From Nocardioides rubriscoriae (GTDB lineage Bacteria; Actinomycetota; Actinomycetes; Propionibacteriales; Nocardioidaceae), in the NCBI RefSeq assembly GCF_008087085.1, contig NZ_VIYJ01000014.1, positions 17,400-81,399 on the forward strand: a stretch of DNA of 64,000 nucleotides. Direction: 5' to 3'. The notes under the pieces are model-generated. The model searched no databases. It saw nothing but the letters and a program-made list of their open reading frames with translations, and was not told the origin of the DNA. Below are positions 27,233-35,286 of this stretch, piece after piece (the stretch's first letter is position 1; the number at the start of each line of letters is the position of its first letter). The translations under genes were made by a program, and so were the position numbers.

Positions 27233-27594
27233 GGGTCGTCCTCGGCCAGGGCGACCGCCTGTGCGTGCACGGTGACCGACGGCAGGAAGCTGAACAGTCC
27301 ACCGGGACCCTCGACCTCGGCCGACGCGGTGGCGACGACGCGCTCGCCCGACGTGGTGACCGTGACCCGGGCACCGGCGGGCGCCACCTGCTCGCCCGCC
27401 GCGACCGCGGCCCCGGTGTCGTCGCCACGGGCCAGGGCCCGGGCGGTCTCGCGGGCGGCATCGACGGTGCGGACCTGGGCGGCGCCGACCGACAACAACC
27501 ACACCAGGCCGACCGTGACCGCCAGCAGCAGCGGCAGGGCCATCGCGAGCTCGGCGGTCACCGCACCACGCTGGTCGCGGCGCCGCCGGGTCAC
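27229..27594 (-). CDS. tadE: TadE-like pseudopilin
   Basis: 121 residues from a GTG overlapping the pilin stop. N-terminal RRRRDQRGAVTAELAMALP contains the G/A-VTAE prepilin-type site followed by a hydrophobic helix (about 12-37), then an extracellular part (TVDAARETARALARG). TadE-like proteins are processed pseudopilins needed for Flp pilus assembly. A fitting prepilin peptidase is not in the window. Confidence 0.86.
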   Translation of the reverse strand: MTRRRRDQRGAVTAELAMALPLLLAVTVGLVWLLSVGAAQVRTVDAARETARALARGDDTGAAVAAGEQVAPAGARVTVTTSGERVVATASAEVEGPGGLFSFLPSVTVHAQAVALAEDDP

Positions 27595-27788
27595 CCGATG
27601 CCCAGCAGCCCGAGGACGTGGTCGAACAGCGTCTTGAGCAGCTTGTCGCCGAACCCGCCGGTCAGCAGCTGGTAGAGCAGGCCGGCGAGCCCGGCCCCGG
27701 CGGCGGTGCCGACGGCGTACTCGGCGGTGGTGATGCCGCGGTCGTCGCGGCGGGTCGGACGGAGGCGGCGGGTCAGGTGACGCGGCAT
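27591..27788 (-). CDS. Flp-type pilin (DUF4244)
   Basis: 65 residues, the short length typical of Flp pilins. A basic leader (PRHLTRRLRPTRRDDRG) ends at Gly18, followed by ITTAEYAVGTAAGAGLAGLL, the class III signal with Glu at +5 and one hydrophobic helix. It should polymerise into Flp pili once cleaved. AAGGG stands upstream of the ATG and a strong hairpin lies between it and tadC, which may raise its own mRNA level. Confidence 0.88.
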   Translation of the reverse strand: MPRHLTRRLRPTRRDDRGITTAEYAVGTAAGAGLAGLLYQLLTGGFGDKLLKTLFDHVLGLLGIG

Positions 27789-27820
27789 GGGTGGTTCCCT
27801 TCGTGGTGGGGCCGCCCGGT

Positions 27821-27850
27821 GCGGCCCGCGGCCAGAAGACTGCGGGCCGC
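27821..27850 (-). terminator. Hairpin between tadC and the pilin gene
   Basis: GCGGCCCGC (27821-27829) and GCGGGCCGC (27842-27850) pair perfectly around a 12-nt loop. It is the only large gap (143 bp) in an otherwise overlapping operon and could be an attenuator or an mRNA stabiliser for the pilin message. Confidence 0.5.
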
Positions 27851-27931
27851 GGCGGACGTCTCGCGACCGACGACGACGGGTCTGTGGAGGACCGGTGGCA
27901 TCGGTTCGGTGTGGACGACTCCGGGCCCTCC

Positions 27932-28657
27932 TCACCACGCGATCGAGCCCAGCAGCCCGGCCACGAGCGGCACGATCCCGATCAGCACGAACGCGGGCAG
28001 CAGGCACAGCCCGAGCGGCACCGCGGCCTTGACCCCGACCGCCCGGGCGCGGTCCTCGACCGTGGCGCGGGCGCGGCGGGCCAGGTCGTCGGCGAGGCGC
28101 TCGACCGCGGGCACGACGGCGGAGCCGGTGTCGTGGGCGCGGGCCATGGTGCGCCCGAGCGGGGCGAGGTCGGGGTCGGCGGCGAGGTCGGTCCACACCG
28201 TCGCCGCCGGTACGCCGAGCGCGAGGCGGGCCACGACCGGCCCGAGCCGGTCGGCGGCGGCACCGGGCAGGGCCCGGGCGACCAGCACGACCGCGTCGGC
28301 TGGTGCGGCGCCGGAGCGCAGGGCCGCGCCGAGGAGCGCGACGACCGCGGGCAGGTCACGACGTACGTCGGCTCGCGCCCGGCGGGCGGCCGGCGTCTCG
28401 GCGCGCCCGATGACGACCCACACCCCGAGCCCGGCACCCGCCGCCGCGACGAGGCCGGCCGGCCCGCCGACGAACGTGCCTCCCGCGGCCGCGGCCAGCA
28501 ACGACCACACGGCACGGTGGCGACGCAGCCAGCCGACCTCGACGACCGGGGCCGCGAGCGTGGGCGCGGCGGGCGGTGGCAGCCGGGCGCGTGGCGGCAC
28601 CACCAGCGCCACGGCGAGCGCGGCCGACGCGGCGGCGAGGAGGTGGAGGGCGTTCAC
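27932..28657 (-). CDS. tadC: Tad pilus inner-membrane platform protein TadC
   Basis: 241 residues from GTG 28657 (4-bp overlap with tadB). It has the type II secretion F fold: an N-terminal helix, paired helices near 50-80 and a C-terminal membrane pair (VGVKAAVPLGLCLLPAFVLI). The cytosolic part carries the usual T2SSF pattern (DLPAVVALLGAALRSG). TadB and TadC form the platform for the TadA motor. Confidence 0.86.
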   Translation of the reverse strand: MNALHLLAAASAALAVALVVPPRARLPPPAAPTLAAPVVEVGWLRRHRAVWSLLAAAAGGTFVGGPAGLVAAAGAGLGVWVVIGRAETPAARRARADVRRDLPAVVALLGAALRSGAAPADAVVLVARALPGAAADRLGPVVARLALGVPAATVWTDLAADPDLAPLGRTMARAHDTGSAVVPAVERLADDLARRARATVEDRARAVGVKAAVPLGLCLLPAFVLIGIVPLVAGLLGSIAW

Positions 28658-29457
28658 GGGCGGTCGACCTCGCGAGCCAGGGCCTCGATCCAGGCCAGCC
28701 CGGCGAACGCGAAGGCGATCCCGAGCGCCAGGCAGCCGAGCCCGACAGGGGTGGTGAGCAGGAAGCCCCACGGGTCGCCACCGGCGCCGTTGCCCATCGA
28801 CAGCGCGAGCAGGGGCAGCGCGGCCACGAGACGGGCGGTCGCCCGGGCCGAGGCGAGCTCGCCCTCGACCACCCGGCGGGTCGCCTGGGCGTCGCGCAGG
28901 CCGAGGGCCACCCGGTCGAGGGTGTCGGCCAGGCCCTCGCCGGTGCGGTGGGCGACCTGCCAGGCCGCGGCGACCACGCGCAGGTCGGCGGCCCCGGGGC
29001 GCTCGGCCAGCGAGCGCCAGGCGGCGGGGACGTCGGCCCCGACCCGGTGGGCCTCGGCGACCGGGCCCAGCGCGGGCCAGTCCTCGGCCGCGCGGTCGAG
29101 CGCGAGGGCCGAGGGCCTCCCGGCGGCGAGCTCGGCCGCGAGGGACTCGCAGGTCTCGAGCACCCGGGCCGCCGTGGCGCCCGCGGCCAGCCGTGCGGCG
29201 CGGGCCCGCCACAGCCGCCGCCCGGCCAGGCAGGCCGCGACGAGCACGACCCCGAGGACCACCAGCCGGGGCGAGCCCCGTCCGACGAACAGGAGCCCGA
29301 CGACGAGGGCACCGGCGACGCCGACGGGCCCGAGCGTCTGCGACCGCGGGCCACGACCCTCGGCGGACTCCGGCGCCGGCGACCGTGGCCGGCCGGGCAC
29401 CGCCAGTGCCGCGGCCGCTGCCGCAGCCGCCATCGCGAGCAGGGCGGACGCGCTCAC
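28654..29457 (-). CDS. tadB: Tad pilus inner-membrane platform protein TadB
   Basis: 267 residues from GTG 29457. Membrane helices at the N-terminus (about 1-20, 40-78) and C-terminus (about 208-260) flank a T2SSF domain (ESLAAELAAGRPSALALDRA). It pairs with TadC. The 4-bp overlaps on both sides imply coupled translation with tadA and tadC. Confidence 0.86.
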   Translation of the reverse strand: MSASALLAMAAAAAAAALAVPGRPRSPAPESAEGRGPRSQTLGPVGVAGALVVGLLFVGRGSPRLVVLGVVLVAACLAGRRLWRARAARLAAGATAARVLETCESLAAELAAGRPSALALDRAAEDWPALGPVAEAHRVGADVPAAWRSLAERPGAADLRVVAAAWQVAHRTGEGLADTLDRVALGLRDAQATRRVVEGELASARATARLVAALPLLALSMGNGAGGDPWGFLLTTPVGLGCLALGIAFAFAGLAWIEALAREVDRP

Positions 29458-30620
29458 GCGCGGCCCTGGTCGAGCCGGGAGAGCAGCCGGTCAATCGCCG
29501 GGCCCTCGTGCAGCGACAGGGTCGGGCCCACCTCGAGCGCGACGTCCATGGTCACCAGGCCGGCGGCGTCGCGGCCGGGGACGGCGACCTGGGCGACCCG
29601 GCGTGACCCGTCGGGCCCGCGGGCGAGGTGGACGACCACGTCGACGGCTGAGGCCAGCTGGCTGTGGGCGGCTTCGCGACCGAGGCCTGCCGCCAGCGCG
29701 AGAGCCTCGACGCGTGCCGGGACGTCGACCGCGGAGTTGGCGTGGAGGGTGCCGCAGCCACCCTCGTGGCCGGTGTTGAGGGCCGCGAGCAGCTCGACGA
29801 CCTCTCCGCCACGCACCTCGCCCAGGACCAGCCGGTCGGGGCGCATCCGCAGGGCCTGGCGGACCAGCGTGCGCAGGTCGACCGCGCCGGCCCCCTCGGC
29901 GTTGGGCGGGCGGGCCTCGAGCCCGACCACGTGGGGGTGGTCGGGACGCAGCTCGGAGGCGTCCTCGACGACCACGATGCGTTCGCCGGGCGGCAGCCGC
30001 GACAGCAGCGCGGCGAGCAGCGTGGTCTTGCCGGTGCCGGTGCCGCCGCTGACCAGGAACGGCAGGCGCGCCGCGAGCACCCGCTCGAGCAGCCGGGCGA
30101 CCGGGGCGGTGAGGGTGCGGGCCGCGACCAGCTCGTCGAGGGTGAACCCACCGCGGCGCGGCACCCGCAGCGAGATCGCCGTGCCGGGCCGGGCGATGGG
30201 GGCGAGGACGGCGTGGAAGCGGGTGCCGTCGGCCAGGCGCAGGTCGACGAACGGCGAGGCGTCGTCGAGGCGACGGCCGCCGAGGGAGGCCAGGCGCTGG
30301 GCCAGGCGGCGTACGGACGCCTCGTCGGGGAAGGAGACCGTGCTGCGCTCGAGCCCGGCGCCCCGGTCGAGGTAGACCTCGCCGGACCCGTTGACGACGA
30401 CGTCGGTCACCCCGGGCAGCGCGAGCAGGGGCTCGAGCGGACCGGCGCCGACGACGTCGCGCCGCAGCAGCTCGTGCACGGCGAGCACGGTGGCGTCACC
30501 GACCGGGCGGCCGGTGTCGCGCAGCGCCTCGGCGACGCGATGGGGGGTCAGGTCGCCAGGGGTGCGTGCGAGCCGCTCGCGCACGGCGTCGACCAGCCCG
30601 GCGGGCAGGGCCTCGATCAC
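29454..30620 (-). CDS. tadA: Tad pilus assembly ATPase TadA (CpaF family)
   Basis: 388 residues from GTG 30620. The motor ATPase for pilus extension. Walker A GGTGTGKT near residue 197, Walker B region with RPDRLVLGEVRGGE, and the His box (GCGTLHANSA) near 290 are all in place. An N-terminal domain with VTDVVVNG is the usual CpaF N-domain. It follows the CpaE/Ssd-like gene with a 4-bp overlap. Confidence 0.94.
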   Translation of the reverse strand: MIEALPAGLVDAVRERLARTPGDLTPHRVAEALRDTGRPVGDATVLAVHELLRRDVVGAGPLEPLLALPGVTDVVVNGSGEVYLDRGAGLERSTVSFPDEASVRRLAQRLASLGGRRLDDASPFVDLRLADGTRFHAVLAPIARPGTAISLRVPRRGGFTLDELVAARTLTAPVARLLERVLAARLPFLVSGGTGTGKTTLLAALLSRLPPGERIVVVEDASELRPDHPHVVGLEARPPNAEGAGAVDLRTLVRQALRMRPDRLVLGEVRGGEVVELLAALNTGHEGGCGTLHANSAVDVPARVEALALAAGLGREAAHSQLASAVDVVVHLARGPDGSRRVAQVAVPGRDAAGLVTMDVALEVGPTLSLHEGPAIDRLLSRLDQGRA

Positions 30621-31720
30621 GCCGCGACCCGACGGGCGGCGCCGGGCGCGGCCAGCAGCGCGAGGAGGTCGGCGCAGGCCCGGGCCAGCGGGCTGCGGGG
30701 GTTGCGGACGGGACCGAGGCCGAGGTCGATCGACTCGTCGAGCGCGCGCTGGTGGGGGACGGCGCCGAGCACCGGCGTGCCTGCGGCACGCGACACCTCG
30801 TGGGCGAGCAGCCCGCCGCCGCGCAGCACGAGGCCGAGGTCGGCGCGTCCGTCGTGGCGCGCGCAGACCCGGGCCGCCGACGCGACGCCGGCGACGGTCG
30901 CCACCGTCGCCACCAGCACCAGGTCGCAGCGCGCGACCACCTCGTCGAGCAGGGGGTCGGGGGTGCGCGGGAGGTCGACGACGACCGTGTCGTGGCCGCG
31001 TCGCGCCGCCGACAGGGCCTCGCGGACCGCGAACGCCTGCAGGGTCGCGGTGGTGCCGGCGTACCAGGTGAGGACGCCGAGCCGACCGCGTCGCGGCAAG
31101 GCCTCGCGCAGGGCGCGGGCGCTGAGCCGCCCGGTGGTCTGGCACAGCGCGTCCCAGCGGAACCCGTCGTGGCGGTCGAGCCCGAGGACCCGGTCGAGCC
31201 CGGGGCCCAGGGGGTCGCAGTCGATGACGACGGTCTCGCCGGTCTGCGCGGCGACCTGGCCCAGGGAGCAGGCCAGCGTGGTCGCCCCGGCGCCGCCCGA
31301 CCCACCGACGACGCCGACCACGAGCCCGCGCGGGCGGGCCGCCTCGCCGAGGTCGGTGAGGGTCTCGACCACCCAGCCCTCGGAGCGGGGCAGCTCGGCG
31401 ACGTTCTCGGCGCCGAGGCCGAGGCCGGCCCGGAAGAGCGCGGTGTCGGTGGCGCCCCAGGCGATGACGTGGACGCCGTCGCGCCGGTCGGGCCCGAGCT
31501 CGGCCAGCCGACCGGCCAGGTCGCCGCCGACCAGGACGACGGGCGCGCGCGCCCACGAGCGCAGCGCGCCCCCGGGATCGGCGACGACCTCGGGGGTCAC
31601 GCCGGCGGCCGCGGCCAGGCGCAGCAGCTCGTCGCGCAGGGCGGGGTCGGCGGTGACGACCAGAGGAGCGTCGTGGCGAGGGGTCTGGTGGGAGGTCCGG
31701 GGTGCATGGTCGAGGGGCAT
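30617..31720 (-). CDS. CpaE/Ssd-like MinD-family protein
   Basis: 367 residues. The N-terminal part is a receiver-like domain without obvious phospho-acceptor conservation; a MinD-type ATPase follows with a deviant P-loop GGSGGAGATT near 187-196 and VVIDCDPLGPG. In actinobacteria this first gene of the Tad operon corresponds to Rv3660c, called Ssd (septum site determining), and to CpaE in Caulobacter, which positions the pilus. The ATG at 31720 is preceded by a divergent regulatory gap. Confidence 0.85.
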   Translation of the reverse strand: MPLDHAPRTSHQTPRHDAPLVVTADPALRDELLRLAAAAGVTPEVVADPGGALRSWARAPVVLVGGDLAGRLAELGPDRRDGVHVIAWGATDTALFRAGLGLGAENVAELPRSEGWVVETLTDLGEAARPRGLVVGVVGGSGGAGATTLACSLGQVAAQTGETVVIDCDPLGPGLDRVLGLDRHDGFRWDALCQTTGRLSARALREALPRRGRLGVLTWYAGTTATLQAFAVREALSAARRGHDTVVVDLPRTPDPLLDEVVARCDLVLVATVATVAGVASAARVCARHDGRADLGLVLRGGGLLAHEVSRAAGTPVLGAVPHQRALDESIDLGLGPVRNPRSPLARACADLLALLAAPGAARRVAA

Positions 31721-31817
31721 GGACGAGGGTTGCCCGCCGCCGCGAGCGCCCACCCCCGGCGGCGTACGGCCTGGGGACGACGCGGGGCGCAGCGGCCCTG
31801 TGGACGGCTCCGGGTCG

Positions 31818-31846
31818 TTTCCACGGGCTTTCCACGTGCTTTCCAC
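31818..31846. promoter_or_regulatory. Three TTTCCAC repeats with 11-bp period
   Basis: TTTCCAC occurs at 31818, 31829 and 31840, spaced exactly one helical turn, with flanking GKGC between. It lies in the divergent gap between the Tad operon and the HAD gene. The regular spacing fits a multimeric regulator bound to one face of the DNA. Confidence 0.55.
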
Positions 31847-31893
31847 AGACGACGGCCCGGCTCGGCGCACCCTTTCGGGCCGGTCGGTCCACC

Positions 31894-31899
31894 TACGAT
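31894..31899 (+). promoter_or_regulatory. -10 hexamer for leaderless HAD gene
   Basis: TACGAT, 6 nt before ATG 31906, no Shine-Dalgarno. Confidence 0.45.
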
Positions 31900-31905
31900 G
31901 ACGGC

Positions 31906-32703
31906 ATGACCCGCGCGGCGGCGTTCTTCGACCTCGACAAGACCATCATCGCGAAGTCGAGCACCCTGGCCTTCTCCAAGCCCTTCCAGGCCGGCGGTCT
32001 GATCTCGCGACGAGCGGTGCTGCGCTCGGCGTACGCCCAGTTCGTCTTCCTGGCCGGCGGAGCCGACCACGACCAGATGGAGAAGCTGCGGCAGTTCATG
32101 TCGAGCCTGGTCGCCGGCTGGGACGTCGCCACCGTGCGCGAGATCGTCGCCGAGACCCTCCACCACGTCGTCGACCCGATCGTCTACGACGAGGCCGTCA
32201 GCCTGATCGCGGAGCACAGCCTGGCCGGGCGCGACGTCGTGATCGTCTCGGCGTCGGGCACCGAGGTCGTCGAGCCGATCGGCGAGCTGCTCGGCGCCGA
32301 CTACGTCGTGGCGTCGCGGCTCGAGGTCGTCGACGGCAAGTACACCGGCGAGATCGACTACTACGCGTTCGGCAAGGAGAAGGCCCGCGCCATCGAGCAG
32401 CTGGCCCGCGACCGCGGCTACGACCTGACGCAGTGCTACGGCTACAGCGACTCGGTGACCGACGTGCCGATGCTCGCCGCCGTCGGCTTCCCGCACGCCG
32501 TCAACCCCGACAAGGACCTGCGCAAGGAGGCCGCCTCGCGCGGCTGGCCGGTCCTGGTCTTCGTCAAGCCGGTCGCGCTCGAGTCGCGGGTGCCGCTGCC
32601 GCCGGCCAAGCAGACCCTGGCCGCGCTCGCCGTCGGTGGGGCGTTCGCCGTCGGCGGGGTGCTGTGGACCAACGCGCGCAAGAAGCAGCGCGGCGTGACC
32701 TGA
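31906..32703 (+). CDS. HAD-IB family hydrolase
   Basis: 265 residues. Motif I FFDLDKTI (about 7-14), motif II Ser in VIVSASGTE, motif III/IV Lys and GYSDSVTDVPML near 183-195 define the SerB-like HAD-IB group. A C-terminal hydrophobic stretch (LAALAVGGAFAVGGVLW) may be a membrane anchor. It is divergent from the Tad operon, as is its Mtb counterpart Rv3661. Substrate unknown. Confidence 0.9.
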   Translation: MTRAAAFFDLDKTIIAKSSTLAFSKPFQAGGLISRRAVLRSAYAQFVFLAGGADHDQMEKLRQFMSSLVAGWDVATVREIVAETLHHVVDPIVYDEAVSLIAEHSLAGRDVVIVSASGTEVVEPIGELLGADYVVASRLEVVDGKYTGEIDYYAFGKEKARAIEQLARDRGYDLTQCYGYSDSVTDVPMLAAVGFPHAVNPDKDLRKEAASRGWPVLVFVKPVALESRVPLPPAKQTLAALAVGGAFAVGGVLWTNARKKQRGVT

Positions 32704-32780
32704 TCCACCCCGTCGCACCGGCGCACGCGTCCGGCGTGCAGGGCGGAACCTTCCACCTGCCCACCACTGGCGCGGGCTCC

Positions 32781-32786
32781 TAGCGT
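32781..32786 (+). promoter_or_regulatory. -10 hexamer for leaderless 167-aa gene
   Basis: TAGCGT, 6 nt before ATG 32793, no Shine-Dalgarno. Confidence 0.4.
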
Positions 32787-32792
32787 CGCCCC

Positions 32793-33296
32793 ATGACCTT
32801 CGACCAGCTGGGCCACCTCGCCGACCGGGCGCCGCAGGCACCGACCGTCGCGCTGCGCCTCGTCACGACGTACGACGGCCGCACCCGTCGCATCGACCTC
32901 GCCCTGGCGGGCGCTGCGTCGGTGGCGGTCGAGGACGGCGAGGCCACGACGTTCCCGACCGACCAGCTGTGGCCGGTGGTGCGGGGGCTGCTGCCGCCGC
33001 TGCCGCAGCTGACCGCCGACCCCGAGGGGCGCCCCGCGACCGACCACCGCGAGCCCGGGCCGGGCTTCGCCGACGAGTGCCGGGCGTTCGTCGCGCTCGC
33101 GACCGTCGCCGACGAGCGCGTCAGCGTCCGCACCTGGCTGGCGACCGACGACGAGCTGTGGGCGGTCGCGCCGCAGGCCGACGGCACCACCGACCTCAGC
33201 CCCGCGGCCGACGGCGCTGTCGCCGACCTGCTCGTGTGGGACGTGACCGCGGCCCTGGAGGTGCTGGTGGCGCAGGCCGAGCGACGGGCGTCCTGA
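32793..33296 (+). CDS. Hypothetical protein upstream of the WXG-lipase gene
   Basis: 167 residues. Not recognised. The N-terminal half alternates beta segments (VALRLVTTYDGRTRRIDLAL) and the C-terminal half is helical and acidic, without Cys or membrane segments. It ends 2 bp before the WXG-type hydrolase ATG, so the two are probably co-expressed. By position it could be a chaperone or immunity factor for that protein, but this is inference only. Confidence 0.65.
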   Translation: MTFDQLGHLADRAPQAPTVALRLVTTYDGRTRRIDLALAGAASVAVEDGEATTFPTDQLWPVVRGLLPPLPQLTADPEGRPATDHREPGPGFADECRAFVALATVADERVSVRTWLATDDELWAVAPQADGTTDLSPAADGAVADLLVWDVTAALEVLVAQAERRAS

Positions 33297-33298
33297 CC

Positions 33299-34660
33299 AT
33301 GACCACGCTGGGGATGGACACCGAGGCCGGGCTGGCGGCCTCGACCGAGCTCGACCGCGGCTCGCAGCGCATCGCCGAGCTCGCGACGCGCCTCGACGGC
33401 GCGCTGCGCTCCTTCGAGTGGACCGGCCTCGACGCCGAGCGCACCCTCGACGCCTGGCAGCACACCGAGCGGCCTGCCCTCGACGCGACCGTCACCCGGC
33501 TCGCCGAGATGGCGCTGCAGGTCCGGCAGGAGGCCCAGGCCCAGGACGTCGTGTCCGGCGACGGCTCGTCGCCGGTCACCGGCGACGGTGGGGTCGTCAC
33601 ATCGGCTCAACCACAGGGGTTCTTCGCCTCGGTCGGGCAGTTCCTCACCGACCGCATCGCCGCGGCGTACGACGGGGCGGTGCGCACGCTCGGCCACGCG
33701 GGCGGCCCGCTGGGCCAGGTCGGCGACGTGCTCACCGGCCGCCAGGACCACTCGGTCTCCGAGATCGCTGCGAGCGCCCTGCTCACCCTGGGCTCGGCGG
33801 CCGGCACCGTCGCCAACCTGGTCACCGGCAAGGAGCAGCACGTGCTCGGCGAGGGCACCGGTGTCGCCGGGGTCCCGACCGTCGTGCCCGCCCAGGGCGC
33901 GGGCAGCCTCTACCACCCCGCCCTCGCCCCGCCCACCGACCTGCCCGGCCTGATGCAGAGCGTCACCGACTCCTACCAGGTCGGCGCCGACCCCTCGGGC
34001 GGCAGCGGCGACGTGCGCATCACCCGCGTCGACAACGGGTCGGGGCCGGCGTACGTCGTGTCGATCCCCGGCACCGAGACCTGGTCGCCGGTGGCCGGGT
34101 CCGAGCCGCGCGACTTGTCGGCCAACCTGCAGCTCGTGGCCGGCAACCCGACGGCCGCGGCCGAGTCGGTGCGCGCGGCGATGGACGCCGCCGGCATCCC
34201 GCCCGGCTCCCCGGTGATGCTCGTGGGTCACAGCCAGGGCGGCATCATCGCCGCCCAGCTGGCCTCCGACCCGACGTTCGTGCGTCACTACGGCGTCACC
34301 AACCTGCTCACCTACGGCGCCCCCATCGACCACGTGCAGCTGGCGCCCGGCGTCGAGGCCCTACAGGTGCAGCACCGCTTCGACCTCGTGCCGCGCCTCG
34401 ACCTCGGCGGCGTCGACGTGCACGGGGTCGACCCCCACACCCACGTCACCGCGGTGACGCTCGACAGCCCCGGCGGCGTCCTCGGCGTCGTCACCAACCA
34501 CGACCACACGGCCTACATCAACTCGGTGCGCGACGCCATGGCCGGCGACAGCGACGCCGGTCGTATCCTCCGGGACTACCAGTCCACGCTCTCGCCGTTC
34601 CTCGTCACCGCGACCGGCACCGCGACCGCGATCGACGTGCCGGTCACCCGCCGGCCCTGA
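33299..34660 (+). CDS. WXG-like N-domain fused to alpha/beta hydrolase
   Basis: 453 residues. Residues 1-85 form a helical hairpin with WTG at the turn (SFEWTGLDAERTLDAW, about 39-54), like WXG100/ESX substrates. A Gly/Ala-rich region (about 100-190) follows, then an alpha/beta hydrolase with GHSQGG near 303-308 and candidate acid and base residues further on (RFDLVPRLD, NHDHTAY). No signal peptide, so export, if any, would be by a type VII-like route; no ESX core genes are in the window. Flanked by two small unknown proteins. Confidence 0.78.
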   Translation: MTTLGMDTEAGLAASTELDRGSQRIAELATRLDGALRSFEWTGLDAERTLDAWQHTERPALDATVTRLAEMALQVRQEAQAQDVVSGDGSSPVTGDGGVVTSAQPQGFFASVGQFLTDRIAAAYDGAVRTLGHAGGPLGQVGDVLTGRQDHSVSEIAASALLTLGSAAGTVANLVTGKEQHVLGEGTGVAGVPTVVPAQGAGSLYHPALAPPTDLPGLMQSVTDSYQVGADPSGGSGDVRITRVDNGSGPAYVVSIPGTETWSPVAGSEPRDLSANLQLVAGNPTAAAESVRAAMDAAGIPPGSPVMLVGHSQGGIIAAQLASDPTFVRHYGVTNLLTYGAPIDHVQLAPGVEALQVQHRFDLVPRLDLGGVDVHGVDPHTHVTAVTLDSPGGVLGVVTNHDHTAYINSVRDAMAGDSDAGRILRDYQSTLSPFLVTATGTATAIDVPVTRRP

Positions 34661-34676
34661 CCTGGGGAGGCACCGG

Positions 34677-35033
34677 ATGGGCCTGCTCTCCAAGATGCTC
34701 GGCGGTCGCCCCGGCGAGGCCGCCATCAACGCCACGCTCGCCGACGCGGTGCGGGTGCTGCCGGGCGTCACCGGCCACTCGCTGCGCTACAACCACCAGC
34801 CCCAGGCCTCCGGCGCCGTCTCGGGGATCGTCGACGTGGCCGACTCAGCGACCTTCCTCGAGGTGCTGCGGACCGTACGCCGCGTGCTCGACGGGCTCCT
34901 CGGCGCCGGCGCCGACCGGGTCACCTTCTACCTCACCGGCCGCACTCCCGACGGGGTCCCGGTGACGCCCGGCGACCTCGGCCTCACACAGCCGCCGACC
35001 GGCCGCGAGGTCGCCCAACGACTGCTGTCGTGA
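34677..35033 (+). CDS. Hypothetical protein downstream of the WXG-lipase gene
   Basis: 118 residues. Not recognised. GGGGAGG lies 6 nt before the ATG, 16 bp after the hydrolase stop. Alternating beta and alpha segments (AVSGIVDVADSATFLEVL, then ADRVTFYLTGRTPDG) suggest a small globular cytosolic fold. It could be an immunity or accessory protein by position. A candidate RNA lies just downstream. Confidence 0.65.
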   Translation: MGLLSKMLGGRPGEAAINATLADAVRVLPGVTGHSLRYNHQPQASGAVSGIVDVADSATFLEVLRTVRRVLDGLLGAGADRVTFYLTGRTPDGVPVTPGDLGLTQPPTGREVAQRLLS

Positions 35034-35069
35034 CGGCGTCCGGCGCGCCCGACCCGCGAAAGTCAAGCC

Positions 35070-35098
35070 TTGTGTCGGCGGTCACACCGGCGTAGACA
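35070..35098 (+). promoter_or_regulatory. Possible promoter of the candidate RNA
   Basis: TTGTGT at 35070-35075 and TAGACA at 35093-35098 with 17-nt spacing, about 7 bp before the proposed RNA start. Confidence 0.35.
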
Positions 35099-35104
35099 TG
35101 GAGT

Positions 35105-35242
35105 CAGGAAGACAACTCAAGAGCAGCACGTGAACCGGGTACCCACGCGGCGAACCACCCTTCTTGAGGGCGCCTGCCATCGGGATACTCCCGGGACAGC
35201 AAGCTGAGATTGCACGCTTGGTAGCCAGCGGTTCACGTGTTC
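35105..35242 (+). ncRNA. Candidate structured RNA in a convergent gap
   Basis: An 11-bp closing helix (CACGTGAACCG at 35127-35137 with its complement at 35229-35239) encloses at least three hairpins: CCCT/AGGG (35158-35170), CTGCC-CGGG type (35174-35199) and CAAGC/GCTTG (35200-35220). TTGTGT, 17 nt, TAGACA at 35070-35098 would be a plus-strand promoter and a strong hairpin follows at 35245-35280. No ORF fits. No known RNA family recognised with confidence; strand not certain. Confidence 0.35.
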
Positions 35243-35244
35243 GC

Positions 35245-35280
35245 GGTGGCGCTCAGGTCCTCGAGGACCCGGGCGCCACC
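35245..35280. terminator. Strong hairpin between candidate RNA and tetR
   Basis: GGTGGCGC (35245-35252) pairs with GCGCCACC (35273-35280), with an inner GGTCC/GGACC stem. It could end transcripts from both directions. No U-tract. Confidence 0.55.
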
Positions 35281-35286
35281 TGCACG

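Noticed and set aside
32793..35033. A complete type VII secretion locus
   Set aside because: No EccB/C/D/E, mycosin or paired small WXG proteins are in the window.
35130..35175. T-box-like sequence (minus strand GGGTGG...CCGCG)
   Set aside because: The core differs from the T-box consensus and no aminoacyl-tRNA or amino-acid gene follows on that strand.
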